Part shown: positions 37,254 through 46,990 of the stretch, one piece after another
How positions within the stretch are numbered: position 1 is the stretch's first letter
Layout of the letters: every line of letters begins with the position of its first letter
NCBI GenBank assembly: GCA_964598225.1
Contig: CAZRBG010000020.1
Span: 20,074 to 84,073 of the forward strand
Source of the DNA: SG8-4 sp964598225
GTDB taxonomy: Bacteria; Planctomycetota; Phycisphaerae; Sedimentisphaerales; Anaerobacaceae
Direction: 5' to 3'
Length of the DNA: 64,000 nucleotides
The notes under the pieces: generated by a model
Database searches by the model: none
Told to the model about the DNA's origin: nothing
What the model saw: the letters and a program-made list of their open reading frames with translations, nothing else
Position numbers and translations under genes: made by a program

Positions 37254-37339
37254 ACAGGTTATTTATGCCACGCCCTTAAAGGCATTGCTGAAACGCCGTA
37301 TCTTGAGTGCGTGAGAGAAAAACAAGCTGGGAGATTCAA

Positions 37340-38578
37340 ATGCCAACGAAGAAGATCACGCTCGTCTTGATAATCTCCGGATGTTTAATACTGACCTTGG
37401 ACGTCGGAGATTTACGGGGCAATCCTACCGTCCCAATGGATGTTATTTTTCACAACGACACACTGTACAGATCCGACGGTCGCGGCGACAACTGGTGCAT
37501 CACCTGGGCCGCCGACGACTCGCAGATTACGTCGATGTGCGACGGCAACTGGCTAAAGGGCAAGCACAGCTATCACAATCATCTCTATCGCATCATCGGC
37601 GGGCCCGAGGACTTTTCGAGAGAGGACATCCCCAATTACCCACAGTTCATCCGGGGAACCGGAAGCTGGTTCGGCTACGGCATCGTTTCAGTCGACGGGG
37701 TTCTATATTCAGTTATTTCTAAAACGCCCAAAAATCGATGGTCGGGGCCGTTCCGGGGAATCAAATTGCTCAAATCCGCAGACAACGGCAATACCTGGTA
37801 TCGAGTGAACCGGCATGGAGAAGAAAGAAAGATAGGTCCGCAGGATAATGCCCGCAACGAAGTGAACGCAGACGAGATGTTCTTCCTGGAAGAATTCGGA
37901 GTGGCCCATCGGAAAAAAGAGGCGTATCCATTTTCATACGGCGACTTCGTCAAGGAAGGTAAGGACAACTCGACCGCGAAAGACGACTATGTCTATTTTT
38001 ATTCGCCTGAGGGAGCACACGCTCACAAGCTGCTGCTGGCCCGCATGCCCAAAGATAAGATCGGCATCAGAAAGGCATGGGAATATTTCGTCAGATATGA
38101 AAAAGGCAAGCCGGTCTGGGCGTCGGACATCGAAAAGCGAGGATACGCTCATGTATTCCTGGAGAAAAGCAGCGACGGCAAATACTTCGGCTGGTATTCA
38201 TGGCTGCCGTCCGTGGTTTGGAACGAAGGACTGGGACTTTACATCATGGTAAACGGCGGCACATACGGCGGAAGGAATATGACCGCCTCGGACGGAGATT
38301 ACTACAATGCCTGGATGCACACGCGCACGGGCAGCCTCGGTTTTTGGTACTCCGACCATCCTTACGGGCCGTGGAAGAGGTTCTACTACACCGACTACTG
38401 GACCATCGACGATTCGGGCAACCGCACTTATCAGCCTAAGCTCTCACCGAAATGGATCAGCAACGACGGCACAGAGATGGTCTTGATCTGGTCCGATGCG
38501 ATGAAAAACGACAAGGGCCGTTCGCACACGGTCAACTACAGGTGGAACCACATGAAGATAACGATAGAGACCAGGTAA
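37340..38578 (+). CDS. Secreted beta-propeller-like protein (DUF4185-type)
   Basis: 412 residues from ATG 37340 with GGGAGAT upstream. N-terminal hydrophobic leader ('ITLVLIISGCLILTLDV') with a possible lipobox cysteine. The mature part shows propeller-type blades with 'RSDGRGDNWCITWAADDSQ', 'NGNTWYRVNRHG', 'LYIMVNGGTYGG' and 'FWYSDHPYGPWKRF', resembling DUF4185 or five-blade glycoside hydrolase folds. It ends the fructan-type operon, convergent with the fucose isomerase gene. Role inferred as glycan binding or cleavage. Confidence 0.65.
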   Translation: MPTKKITLVLIISGCLILTLDVGDLRGNPTVPMDVIFHNDTLYRSDGRGDNWCITWAADDSQITSMCDGNWLKGKHSYHNHLYRIIGGPEDFSREDIPNYPQFIRGTGSWFGYGIVSVDGVLYSVISKTPKNRWSGPFRGIKLLKSADNGNTWYRVNRHGEERKIGPQDNARNEVNADEMFFLEEFGVAHRKKEAYPFSYGDFVKEGKDNSTAKDDYVYFYSPEGAHAHKLLLARMPKDKIGIRKAWEYFVRYEKGKPVWASDIEKRGYAHVFLEKSSDGKYFGWYSWLPSVVWNEGLGLYIMVNGGTYGGRNMTASDGDYYNAWMHTRTGSLGFWYSDHPYGPWKRFYYTDYWTIDDSGNRTYQPKLSPKWISNDGTEMVLIWSDAMKNDKGRSHTVNYRWNHMKITIETR

Positions 38579-38602
38579 GCATCGCGGCCTGTGTTCCACT
38601 CC

Positions 38603-40327
38603 CTATCTGGCTGAGAGCCGCTTGAACGCGTCTTCTCCGCCGTTTATCAGATGGATAAGGGGTTGGGGCCTGTCGACACCTTCGATGAACTTCGGCCTTG
38701 CCGCCCAGGGTGCTACGCTGAGGACGCCCGTCATGTCCATCCAGTGCTGCAAGCGCGCAACCGGCAGATTCCAGGTCATGTGGAAATGATTCGCCGGCGG
38801 GTACTGCTTGTACTCGACCATGCTGGCGTATTTCGGCACAACAAATGTGTGCGGCCACGTCGGTGTGGTCAAATCGCACATAGCTTTGCCAAGTTTTTTC
38901 GGTACTTCGGTGGTGGTTGCTTCGTCCCAGATCATGCTGAACAGGCCGGATGCGCTGCTGTAAGCACATCGTGCCGCGATGCCCTCGATACCCGCCGGGG
39001 TCATGAAATTCACCGAGTTTCCGCCGCCCGGGAAATAGCCGGGATCGGCCAGAGGCAGAGTGATGCTGTCCATGATCTTTTTGACGGACGCACCCGGCTT
39101 CTGCGCCCAGTCGAACGAAGCGCTGCCGGAGTTGTCGCCGTCGACGAGGCCTTTGGTATAGTAATCGGCCTTCTTATCGATATTCTTGACGCCAATCGTC
39201 TTGGCAAGCTCCTTGATCTCCCACGCTTCCCATACCTTTCTGAAGTCCATGAACAGGGGTGGATTTCCGCCGGAAAGATGCGTCATGAACAGCATCGTCA
39301 GCAGGCCCTGAACGTCGGCTTCGGTTGCGAAGGGCGACGGAGCTTTGCTGCCGTTATGGTCGAAGGTCGAGTTGAACAGGCTTTCCATCACGTCGGCGAC
39401 CGGCAGCGGAATGCCCCTCATGTCGCTGCCCCACTCCAACTGGCTCATGAATCCGCCGCCTACGGCGTTAAGCTCCGCCATCAGATCGCGAACGATCAGG
39501 TACATCCCCAGAGACTGATCGAACCTGTCACTGTCGGCCTGATCGCGCAGCTCCAGGCCCTTACCGATGTGCTTGTCGGTCCAGCCACGCAGTGCCTTGT
39601 GCTCCTTCTGGCTGTAGGCTTTCTTGTTGAGCATATCGGATAGGAGCTTCATATCCAACCGCGTAACTTCGACGCCGAAGGTGTTTCGGGTGGGAATGAC
39701 GTGGGCGAGAGCAGTCTCCATCCCCATTGAGTCGTGGCCGAGCACCATTACCCGGCGACCTCGCAGACCGACCGTCGTCACGGCGGCATAGCACCAGTCG
39801 ATGAGGTTCTTCGCCGTCTGCTCGGTCATCTTCGGATTCATGCCGGTATCCGGCCAGGTGCCCACGTTGAGTGCGCACATTCGCCCGTATTGGCTGATTG
39901 CGCCGTTGAGCGCGTGGGCGTAGACCACGCCGGGTTTAGGTCCACTGTTGCCGCAAGTTATGTTGATCGGCGTGTTGGCGCCGAACTGCTGAAGCACCGA
40001 GATTCCGGTCAGTTGCGGGAAGGCCCAGGTATCCGGCACAAGAACCAGAATGTCCACACCCGCCTTGCGGAACTGCTGAGCAACGATATCCGCCTGCGCC
40101 TCACCATCGACAAGCACGGTAGAGTAAACCACCGGTACAGGCGTCTTATCCGGCAGAACCACCGCCCCGCTGATCGTATCGGCGGCCATCTTCACAATAT
40201 TCTGACACCGGGTCCGGCTCGCCTCATCAATCCGCGGATCGCTCGCCGCAAAAACCCCGATCACGGGAACCTTCGGCGTCGCTTTTCTTATGTTCGGCAG
40301 CAGTTTCGCCTCAATCTTTTCAGCCAT
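38603..40327 (-). CDS. L-fucose isomerase family enzyme
   Basis: 574 residues from ATG 40325-40327 (TAGGAGC upstream; an in-frame ATG at 40378 is unlikely). Length and layout match FucI, a hexameric Mn-dependent aldose-ketose isomerase. Expected metal ligands are visible: Glu in 'FATEADVQGLL', Asp in 'PLFMDFRKVW' and His in 'PPANHFHMTWN'. It would interconvert L-fucose and L-fuculose, or D-arabinose and D-ribulose. It follows the E2/E1 genes on the same strand; a repeat lies between. Confidence 0.78.
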   Translation of the reverse strand: MAEKIEAKLLPNIRKATPKVPVIGVFAASDPRIDEASRTRCQNIVKMAADTISGAVVLPDKTPVPVVYSTVLVDGEAQADIVAQQFRKAGVDILVLVPDTWAFPQLTGISVLQQFGANTPINITCGNSGPKPGVVYAHALNGAISQYGRMCALNVGTWPDTGMNPKMTEQTAKNLIDWCYAAVTTVGLRGRRVMVLGHDSMGMETALAHVIPTRNTFGVEVTRLDMKLLSDMLNKKAYSQKEHKALRGWTDKHIGKGLELRDQADSDRFDQSLGMYLIVRDLMAELNAVGGGFMSQLEWGSDMRGIPLPVADVMESLFNSTFDHNGSKAPSPFATEADVQGLLTMLFMTHLSGGNPPLFMDFRKVWEAWEIKELAKTIGVKNIDKKADYYTKGLVDGDNSGSASFDWAQKPGASVKKIMDSITLPLADPGYFPGGGNSVNFMTPAGIEGIAARCAYSSASGLFSMIWDEATTTEVPKKLGKAMCDLTTPTWPHTFVVPKYASMVEYKQYPPANHFHMTWNLPVARLQHWMDMTGVLSVAPWAARPKFIEGVDRPQPLIHLINGGEDAFKRLSAR

Positions 40328-40372
40328 GTCAATCGCTCCTACTAAATTCTGCCAACGCTTAAATGAGCACCT

Positions 40373-40460
40373 TGTCATTGCGAGGAGCGAAGCGACGAAG
40401 CAATCTCAATCGTTCGGCCACGTAAAGACCTGAGATTGCTTCGCTGCGCTCGCAATGACA
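40373..40460. repeat. Palindromic dispersed repeat (TGTCATTGCGAG type)
   Basis: Left arm TGTCATTGCGAG...GAAGCAATCTCA (40373-40408) and right arm TGAGATTGCTTCGC...CGCAATGACA (40431-40460) are inverted copies with small differences. Similar units are common in environmental genomes. It sits between fucI-like and E2 genes and could form a hairpin in the transcript. Confidence 0.8.
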
Positions 40461-40488
40461 TTGTCACAATCTTTGTCTTTACGAAGTA

Positions 40489-41724
40489 CTATTTGAACGC
40501 GGATGAATCTTCCAACAGTTTTCTTACGAAGTCGAGGAACTGGGCGGCGTAGGCTCCGTTGGCCACTTTGTGGTCGATGGACAAGGTCATGTTCATCAAC
40601 TTGCGGACCATGATGTTGCCGTTATCGGGCACGCAGGTTTCACTAATCTGTCCGATGCCAAGAATGCTGCATTGGCCCGGCACGACTATCGGGATGAAGT
40701 TGTCTATGCCGAATACGCCGAGATTGCTCACCGTAATGCAGCCGCCTTCGAGGTCCGTCGGGGCAAGTTTGTTGTTTCGCGCCCTGTCGACCAGGGCCAG
40801 ACTGTCGGTTGCGATCCGCTTGACGTCTTTCTTATGTACGTCCTTGACTATCGGTGCGACCAGCCCGTCCGGAACGGATATCGCCAGGCCGATGCCTATC
40901 GACTCGGCCAGCTTTATATTTTCGCCGTCCAGTTGTCCCGTCATGAGCGGGTATTTCTCCAGCCCAGTCGCAACCGCTTTCATGATGAAATCGTTGTACG
41001 AGACCTTAACATTTCCTTCCTGATTTATCCCGGTTCGCAGCTCAACCAGGTCCGTAACGTCCGCTCTCACCGTGAGATAAAAGCATGGAATCTCCTGCTT
41101 GGATTTGAGCATTCGCTGTGCGGTGATCTTCTGGAGCCTGTTGAGAGGTACGGTCTCTCCAAGTCGGGCTTCCGGGCCGGGTGCCGCCGGTGGAGCTGGA
41201 GCCGGCGCTGCCGGTTTGGCCTCGGCGGCGTCCTTGACGTCCTGCTCGGTGATCTTGCCGCCCGGACCGGTGCCGGTAACTGTAGCCAAATCCACGCCGC
41301 TATCGGCGGCCAGCTTCTTCGCCCGAGGCGACGCCATGATCCTGCCGCTCGGCTTGGCAGGTTCGGGCTTCGGCGCGGGCTTGGCAGGTTCGGCAACGGG
41401 GGCGCCCGCCGCCGCAGACGCCGCTTCGGCAGAAGCGGGCTCAGCGCCGGAGAGCGAATCAATAAAGCTCTGCGGCACGTCTTCGTCCTTTTCGCCGAGC
41501 ACTAACATAGGCGCACCTATGGGGAGCGTCTCATCGACCGACGCAAGAATGTGCTTTACGAAGCCGCCGGCGGGCGCTTCCATCTCGAGGGTCGCCTTAT
41601 CTGTCTCTATCTCGAAAATCACGTCGCCTTTCTTGATCTCGTCCCCGACGTTGATGAGGCAGTTTACTACCGTCCCCTCTTCCATCGTTTGGCCGAGTTG
41701 AGGTAATCTTACTTCCTTTGCCAT
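40489..41724 (-). CDS. 2-oxoacid dehydrogenase E2 (dihydrolipoamide acyltransferase)
   Basis: 411 residues, GAGGAAG before ATG 41724. Lipoyl domain 1-75 with K43 in 'IETDKATLEM'; an Ala/Pro-rich linker (85-125); peripheral subunit-binding domain about 128-165 ('ASPRAKKLAADSGVDLATV'); an Ala/Pro linker; and the catalytic acyltransferase domain from about 185. The usual DHRxxDG active site reads 'DHKVANG' here: the His is kept, Asp is replaced by Asn. Works with the fused E1 upstream; E3 is not in the window. Pyruvate or acetoin-type substrate. Confidence 0.88.
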   Translation of the reverse strand: MAKEVRLPQLGQTMEEGTVVNCLINVGDEIKKGDVIFEIETDKATLEMEAPAGGFVKHILASVDETLPIGAPMLVLGEKDEDVPQSFIDSLSGAEPASAEAASAAAGAPVAEPAKPAPKPEPAKPSGRIMASPRAKKLAADSGVDLATVTGTGPGGKITEQDVKDAAEAKPAAPAPAPPAAPGPEARLGETVPLNRLQKITAQRMLKSKQEIPCFYLTVRADVTDLVELRTGINQEGNVKVSYNDFIMKAVATGLEKYPLMTGQLDGENIKLAESIGIGLAISVPDGLVAPIVKDVHKKDVKRIATDSLALVDRARNNKLAPTDLEGGCITVSNLGVFGIDNFIPIVVPGQCSILGIGQISETCVPDNGNIMVRKLMNMTLSIDHKVANGAYAAQFLDFVRKLLEDSSAFK

Positions 41725-41806
41725 TTTCTTCCTCGTTTCTCATACTGCGTTCTGCGTATTGCGCGTATTGCCGCGGGAAAAGCCCGTCAGAAGGGTGGGC
41801 TAAGCA

Positions 41807-44056
41807 TTATTCACCGGCAACAACTTTCTTGACTGTTTCCACGATGCGTTCGACGCTCGGGATGCTCGCATTTTCCAACGGCTCGCTCATCGGCGGCGGC
41901 ACATCGGCGGCGGCGAGATTCACCGGAACCGCATCGAGATAATCAAAGCCGTGCGAGCTGTCCTCGAATTCGTATTCCATGAATTTGCCGCTGATCTCTC
42001 TGCCTGCTCCGCAGGTGCAGAAACCTTCGCTTACTGTAATCAGTCGGCCGGTCTTGCGAACTGATTCGGCGACCGTATCGATATCCATCGGTTTCAGCGT
42101 TCGCAGGTCGATCACCTCGGCGTCGATGCCGTGCTGCTCGGCCAGAGCCTTGGCCGCTTGAAGCGACCACATCGCCATTCTGCTGTAGCTGACGATGGTA
42201 GCGTCTGCGCCCTGCTTCTTGATGTCGGCAACACAAAGCGGAATTATGTAATCGCCTTCCGGCACAGCGCCCAACTGGCCGTAGGTTGCCTTGTGCTCTA
42301 TGAAGACCACCGGATTATCGCTTCGAATCGCGGCTTTGAGCAATCCCTTGGCATCGTAGGGCGTCGAGGGCATCACAACATACAGGCCCGGCGTGTGCAT
42401 GAGCCAGGCTTCGAGAGATTCGGAGTGGTGTGCCGCGATGCACCTGCCCACGCCGCCCTCGCTCCGCAGCACCATCGGGACCTTGGCCTTGCCGCCGAAC
42501 ATATAGCGATTGTAGGCACCGACGTGAACCAACTGATCCATCGCGATGGTCACAAAATCGATGTACATTAGCTCCGCTATCGGCCTCATGCCGCGAAGAG
42601 CCGCACCGACTCCGGCGCCGGCGATCGCCGCTTCGGAAATCGCGGTATCTATCACTCGGTCTGTGCCGAACTCGGCCACCAGGCCGCGAGTCGCCTGGTA
42701 TGCCCCGCCATAGAGGCCGACATCCTCGCCCATCAAGATGACATTCTCGTCCCGCCGCAACTCCTCGGCCTGTGCTGCGGCAACAGCCTGGCCGATGGTC
42801 ATAACGTCCATGCCGAACTGTGTCTTGACCTGGTTTCTGGCCTGCTCGGCCTTCTCTTTCTTTGTTTTTGCAACGGACGAAGCAACCGCGGCCTCGAAAG
42901 CGGCCGTCGCCTCGGCAACCTTAGCCGCAACGGTCTTTTCCGTTTCTACAATATCAGCGGCGTAAGTCTCTTCGACATATACGTCTTTTTCCAGATCCGC
43001 CGTGTTCGGCCAGGGACTGTCGAGGCCGAACTGCGTCGCAGTCTCGATAGCCTCGAATGCCTTGTCCTTTATCTCATCCAACTGCTGCTCAGTGCAAAAC
43101 CCGTCCTCACTCAGCCTGCCTCTCAAGACCGTGATCGGATCGCGGGCGTGCCAGGCCTTTTCCTCGGCTTTGGTTCTGTACGCCCGGGGGTCGCTTCGGC
43201 TGTGCCCGTACCATCTATAGGTCTTGGCCTCTAAGATTGTCATCTGGTTGCTCTGCCGCGCCCTGGCTACGGCATCGCGAACGGCCAGAAAGACCGCAAC
43301 AGCGTCCTGCCCATCCAGGATGACTCCCGGCACGTCGTATGCGCCGGCTCTGATGGCAATATCTTCGATGTTGCTCGCGCGAACGGCTCCATCGACCTCG
43401 CTGCCGGAAAACGGCACGCTCATTCCGTACAGATTGTTCTCGATCACCGCCACCAACGGCACGGCCAGGGTCGAGGCCATATTCATCGACTCGTGAAAGC
43501 TGCCGCAATTCGTCGAGCCGTCGCCGAAGAATGATAGAACAACCTTGCCGGTCTTCTTGTATTTTTCCGCTAACGCCGCTCCGACCGCCGGGGCCTGGTT
43601 GCCGCCGACGATGCCGGTCGAGCCGAGGTTGTTGCACCTGTCGACGTCGGCGATGTGCATCGAACCGCCCCTGCCCTTACAGTAGCCGGTCTCTTTGCCC
43701 ATCAGCTCGGCCATCATTTGATTCCAGTGGTTCTGCCGTTCTTCTTCGCTGTCGGCGTATTTGTTGCCGATCGCGCCGCAATGGCCGTGTCCGCGATGGG
43801 TCGAGCCGATAACGTCGCCGCGTTCGATAGCCGCGGTGGCGCCGACGGCGACCGCCTCCTCGCCTGCGTAGAGGTGCGAAGCACCTTTGATGATGTTCTG
43901 CCCCAGCAGATCGAAGACCTTCTCCTCGAAAAACCGAATCTCATAAATAGTCCTGAGCCAGTCGGTAGCGTCCTCTAAAGTGATTGATCCGGTGTTAATA
44001 AGCTCTTTCAAGCTCGCCTTCGGCTTCTTGCGAGCATCCTCAACGGCAAAACCCAT
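41807..44056 (-). CDS. Fused 2-oxoacid dehydrogenase E1 alpha-beta
   Basis: 749 residues, CAGGAGAG before ATG 44056. The alpha half (about 25-365) has 'GKGRGGSMHIAD' type sequence and the thiamine-diphosphate motif 'FFGDGSTNCGSFHE' to 'IENNLYGMS'; a charged, Ala/Lys-rich linker (about 365-405) follows; the beta half (about 410-749) has 'ILMGEDVGLYGG', 'DTAISEAAIAGAGVGAA' and 'VIDLRTLKPMD'. Such single-chain E1 proteins occur in planctomycetes and relatives. It decarboxylates pyruvate or a related 2-oxoacid and passes the acyl group to the E2 encoded 82 bases downstream. Confidence 0.9.
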   Translation of the reverse strand: MGFAVEDARKKPKASLKELINTGSITLEDATDWLRTIYEIRFFEEKVFDLLGQNIIKGASHLYAGEEAVAVGATAAIERGDVIGSTHRGHGHCGAIGNKYADSEEERQNHWNQMMAELMGKETGYCKGRGGSMHIADVDRCNNLGSTGIVGGNQAPAVGAALAEKYKKTGKVVLSFFGDGSTNCGSFHESMNMASTLAVPLVAVIENNLYGMSVPFSGSEVDGAVRASNIEDIAIRAGAYDVPGVILDGQDAVAVFLAVRDAVARARQSNQMTILEAKTYRWYGHSRSDPRAYRTKAEEKAWHARDPITVLRGRLSEDGFCTEQQLDEIKDKAFEAIETATQFGLDSPWPNTADLEKDVYVEETYAADIVETEKTVAAKVAEATAAFEAAVASSVAKTKKEKAEQARNQVKTQFGMDVMTIGQAVAAAQAEELRRDENVILMGEDVGLYGGAYQATRGLVAEFGTDRVIDTAISEAAIAGAGVGAALRGMRPIAELMYIDFVTIAMDQLVHVGAYNRYMFGGKAKVPMVLRSEGGVGRCIAAHHSESLEAWLMHTPGLYVVMPSTPYDAKGLLKAAIRSDNPVVFIEHKATYGQLGAVPEGDYIIPLCVADIKKQGADATIVSYSRMAMWSLQAAKALAEQHGIDAEVIDLRTLKPMDIDTVAESVRKTGRLITVSEGFCTCGAGREISGKFMEYEFEDSSHGFDYLDAVPVNLAAADVPPPMSEPLENASIPSVERIVETVKKVVAGE

Positions 44057-44321
44057 CTATCAACTCTCCTGAATGAATTTAGAATTATGAATCTCGAATT
44101 GAGAATTTCCACTTCTTCATTCCCAAATCTCAATTCCCAAAGAATCGGTAGTATAGCATATCCCTATTCAAAATAGCAACTGTGAGACCGCTATTTTGAT
44201 GTTTTTTTCTCAAAATCGGCAATCGCCAACCCGGATATAGCCGTTTTCTCTTGCTGTCTGAACTCCGCATCCATAGAATCTTCCACAGCTAATAACATAA
44301 CATCAAGAAATAACATGGATC

Positions 44322-45578
44322 ATGCCTATGAGTAGGACGAAGAGCATTCCAGCGGTTACATTGACATTTATATTTGCCTGTAACGCATGCTTTGGAGATG
44401 ACTGGCCTCAGTTTCGCGGGCCTGACCGGGATGGGAAATCTATCGAGACAGGGCTGTTGACGAAATGGCCTGATGGCGGGCCCGGGCTTCTCTGGTCGGT
44501 TGATGGGCTTGGGATAGGGTTTTCGTCGGTGGCTGTCGCGGACGGATTCGTCTATACGGCGGGAATGCTCGATGGCGAGGGCTTTCTATTTGCATACGAC
44601 CTTTCCGGCAACCTGAAATGGAAGGAATCCTACGGCCCCGAGTGGACAGGATCCTACAAAGGCACTCGTACAACGCCGACCGTTGATGACGGAAGAGTCT
44701 ATATGTTCAGCGGCACGGGTGTTATGGCCTGCTTCGATGCCAAGGACAGCAAGAAACTCTGGAAAGTAGATACCCTTGAAAAATTCGACGGAGAGAACAT
44801 CAGATGGGGGATGAGCTGTTCGCCGCTCGTTGACGGCAACAAGGTCTACTGCACGCCCGGCGGAAAGAAAGGGACTATGGTCGCACTGGATAAGATGACA
44901 GGCAAGACTGTCTGGGCTACGACCGGCCTTGACGAGCTTTCCGCATACTGCTCGCCGATTCTCATCGAAAGAGGCGGCAAGCGTCTACTTATAACCATGA
45001 TACAAGAGTTTGTCATCTGCGTCTCCGCCGATGACGGCCGGCTAATCTGGCGCGAGCCTTATCCGGCCTCTTCCGAGACGAACACCATCACGCCCATCTA
45101 TCACGACGGGCATCTTTACGTCACTAATGTAGTCAATCGCGGCATCACGTCGGCAGGAACAATGTTCGAGCTTTCGCAAGACGGGACTTCCGTCAAAAAG
45201 AAGTGGAACGACCAGACGCTCGACTGCCAGCACGGCGGAGTCATTCTTCTCGATGGCTACCTGTATGGCTCCAACTGGTACGACAACACCAGAGGCGACT
45301 GGGTCTGCCTCGATTGGGAAACGGGGCAAGTCGTCTACAAAGAAAGGTGGAACGGCTACAAAGGCTCCATCATCTACGCCGACGGGATGTTCTACTGTTA
45401 CGACGAGAAAGGAAACGTCGGCCTCGTAAAAGCCTCGCCGAAAGGCTTCGATGTCGTGAGCACATTCGCAATTACACAAGGCTCCGGTAAACACTGGGCC
45501 CATCCGGCAATCTCCGACGGCACGCTCTACATCCGCCACGGCGGAGCTTTGATGGCGTATGACATAAAAGCCCGGTAG
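44322..45578 (+). CDS. Secreted PQQ-like beta-propeller protein
   Basis: 418 residues from ATG 44322 (a second ATG at 44328 is possible). Signal peptide about 1-24 ending 'CNACFG'. The mature start 'DDWPQFRGPDRDGKSIETGLL' (typical of planctomycete WPQFRGP proteins) is followed by blades such as 'VYTAGMLDGEGFLFAYDLSGN', 'KLWKVDTLEKF' and 'LIWREPYPASS'. One eight-bladed propeller fits the length. Role unknown; probably periplasmic binding or redox. Confidence 0.87.
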   Translation: MPMSRTKSIPAVTLTFIFACNACFGDDWPQFRGPDRDGKSIETGLLTKWPDGGPGLLWSVDGLGIGFSSVAVADGFVYTAGMLDGEGFLFAYDLSGNLKWKESYGPEWTGSYKGTRTTPTVDDGRVYMFSGTGVMACFDAKDSKKLWKVDTLEKFDGENIRWGMSCSPLVDGNKVYCTPGGKKGTMVALDKMTGKTVWATTGLDELSAYCSPILIERGGKRLLITMIQEFVICVSADDGRLIWREPYPASSETNTITPIYHDGHLYVTNVVNRGITSAGTMFELSQDGTSVKKKWNDQTLDCQHGGVILLDGYLYGSNWYDNTRGDWVCLDWETGQVVYKERWNGYKGSIIYADGMFYCYDEKGNVGLVKASPKGFDVVSTFAITQGSGKHWAHPAISDGTLYIRHGGALMAYDIKAR

Positions 45579-45611
45579 GCACTTCGAGCTGTGGCACACG
45601 CTCGTGCTTGC

Positions 45612-46778
45612 TTATTTCTTACCGCCGGCCAGCCGCTTGCGGAATGCTTCGGATTCCCAGTTGTTTATGAAATCCTGCTGGCGCTTGTTGAGTGCCCGTA
45701 CGCCGCCGAATTCGGCGGCGTGCATGCGGATCTGCAGCGAACCGGTGGTTATCTCGGCAACAAGCGGAGTAGTCTTTTTATCGGCAGCTACGAACAGCCC
45801 CAGGTCCTTGACGACAAATGCCGCGGATGGCTTTTGGCCTCTGTCGATAAGCGATTCGAGCTTCTTCGTGACCGTCTCGGCATCGTATTTCTCCAGCCAC
45901 ATTGCAGAGCCGTTTGCGTAAACAAGTTCATCGGGATTCAACGCGGGCGTCGCAAGCAGTTTCGGGGCGTCCTCGCGAGCCATAAACGCCGAGACTACCT
46001 TGTCCGGCGGAAAATAGGTAACGGGCAGAGCCCGGCCGGTGGCATTTCGCACAGCATCACTTATCGCGGACCTGGCGGCGGCGATTTCACTCTTTGCCGG
46101 CGCCTTGCGTCTGGGAGCCTTGAGCCTGGGAAGCTTGCTCTTGCACAACCTGATTGATTTGCGAACGAGCCTTAACGCCGCATCAGGTGTATCGGCCGTG
46201 ACGAAAAGGCCATGCTTTTCGAGGAACATAATCGCCGGTTTTCTGCCGTGCTTCTTTCGATAACTGTCAACGAGCCGGGCGATTTTCTTAGCAAGCAGAA
46301 AGCCGGGATCGGTGTAAGGAACCCACAGCGGCGGAAACTTCTCATTCCCGAAAATCTTCTCGATCATCGCCCTGCCGTTCTTTGCATTGACGTACGCGGC
46401 AACAGCGAGCGGATGGAGGTGGATCACGCATCGTTCCAATGCAGCGTGCAGATGTGACTCCACCGAAGGCCGGGCGCCGCTCTTGATATTATCATCACAG
46501 GCAAGAAGCAGCCGGTCTACGACTTCCGGCTCCCTCTCTTCGGGACCGAGTGCGGCCAGCTCCTTATCCTCGATAACCTTCAGGACCGCGTCGAGTCTCA
46601 TCCTGCGCCAGCCTTTGCGGGCACTCATGTCCTTCAGCGCTGTGCCGCTGGCCTTGATATACATGTACTTGCCGTCTTCGGTCTTCACGGAAGTGTTGCC
46701 GCCGGCGCCCTGAACGAGTGTAGAGTCTTTGCCGGTGACGTTGGAAATTCTAATCAAATCTGCCAAAGCTTTGTTCAT
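45612..46778 (-). CDS. Class II aldolase (probable L-rhamnulose-1-phosphate aldolase)
   Basis: 388 residues from ATG 46776-46778 with AAAGGAAC upstream; the longer frame to 46877 overlaps the small membrane gene. Aldolase/adducin fold with 'GAGGNTSVK' (phosphate loop), 'SVESHLHAAL' (catalytic Glu) and the zinc pair in 'VIHLHPLAVAAY', and 'FLEKHGLFVTAD' (third His). It resembles the aldolase part of the bifunctional RhaD-dehydrogenase proteins but has no short-chain dehydrogenase domain; the C-terminal 150 residues look like a degenerate second aldolase-type domain. It would split rhamnulose-1-phosphate into DHAP and L-lactaldehyde. Last gene of the rhamnose operon. Confidence 0.8.
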   Translation of the reverse strand: MNKALADLIRISNVTGKDSTLVQGAGGNTSVKTEDGKYMYIKASGTALKDMSARKGWRRMRLDAVLKVIEDKELAALGPEEREPEVVDRLLLACDDNIKSGARPSVESHLHAALERCVIHLHPLAVAAYVNAKNGRAMIEKIFGNEKFPPLWVPYTDPGFLLAKKIARLVDSYRKKHGRKPAIMFLEKHGLFVTADTPDAALRLVRKSIRLCKSKLPRLKAPRRKAPAKSEIAAARSAISDAVRNATGRALPVTYFPPDKVVSAFMAREDAPKLLATPALNPDELVYANGSAMWLEKYDAETVTKKLESLIDRGQKPSAAFVVKDLGLFVAADKKTTPLVAEITTGSLQIRMHAAEFGGVRALNKRQQDFINNWESEAFRKRLAGGKK

Positions 46779-46801
46779 TACTATAGGTTCCTTTGTAAAT
46801 T

Positions 46802-46978
46802 CTAAGCACTGTTTTCCTTCCACATCCACGGGGCCGCGGTGGCAAACCAGACAATCGTGGCCAGCAGCATTATCCACTTGGTCATATTCAGCTCGATGCC
46901 ACCCGCCAGAAAGATTATCGAGGGCAAGGTCAGGGCGATCAGCGCCGCTAATGAGATTATTTGCAGGATGAGACGCAT
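46802..46978 (-). CDS. 58-residue two-span membrane protein next to the permease
   Basis: ATG 46976-46978 is preceded by AAAGGAG, one of the best ribosome sites here. It begins 12 bases after the permease stop and ends 23 bases before the aldolase start. Two hydrophobic segments: about 3-24 ('LILQIISLAALIALTLPS') and about 34-52 ('WIMLLATIVWFATAAPW'). It is probably a small subunit or stabiliser of the permease. No family recognised. Confidence 0.75.
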   Translation of the reverse strand: MRLILQIISLAALIALTLPSIIFLAGGIELNMTKWIMLLATIVWFATAAPWMWKENSA

Positions 46979-46990
46979 ATTGGTTCTCCT

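Noticed and set aside
44057..44321. Regulatory element between E1 and the PQQ-like gene
   Set aside because: AT-rich with 'GAATTATGAATCTCGAATTGAG'-like debris only; no convincing promoter or palindrome could be fixed.
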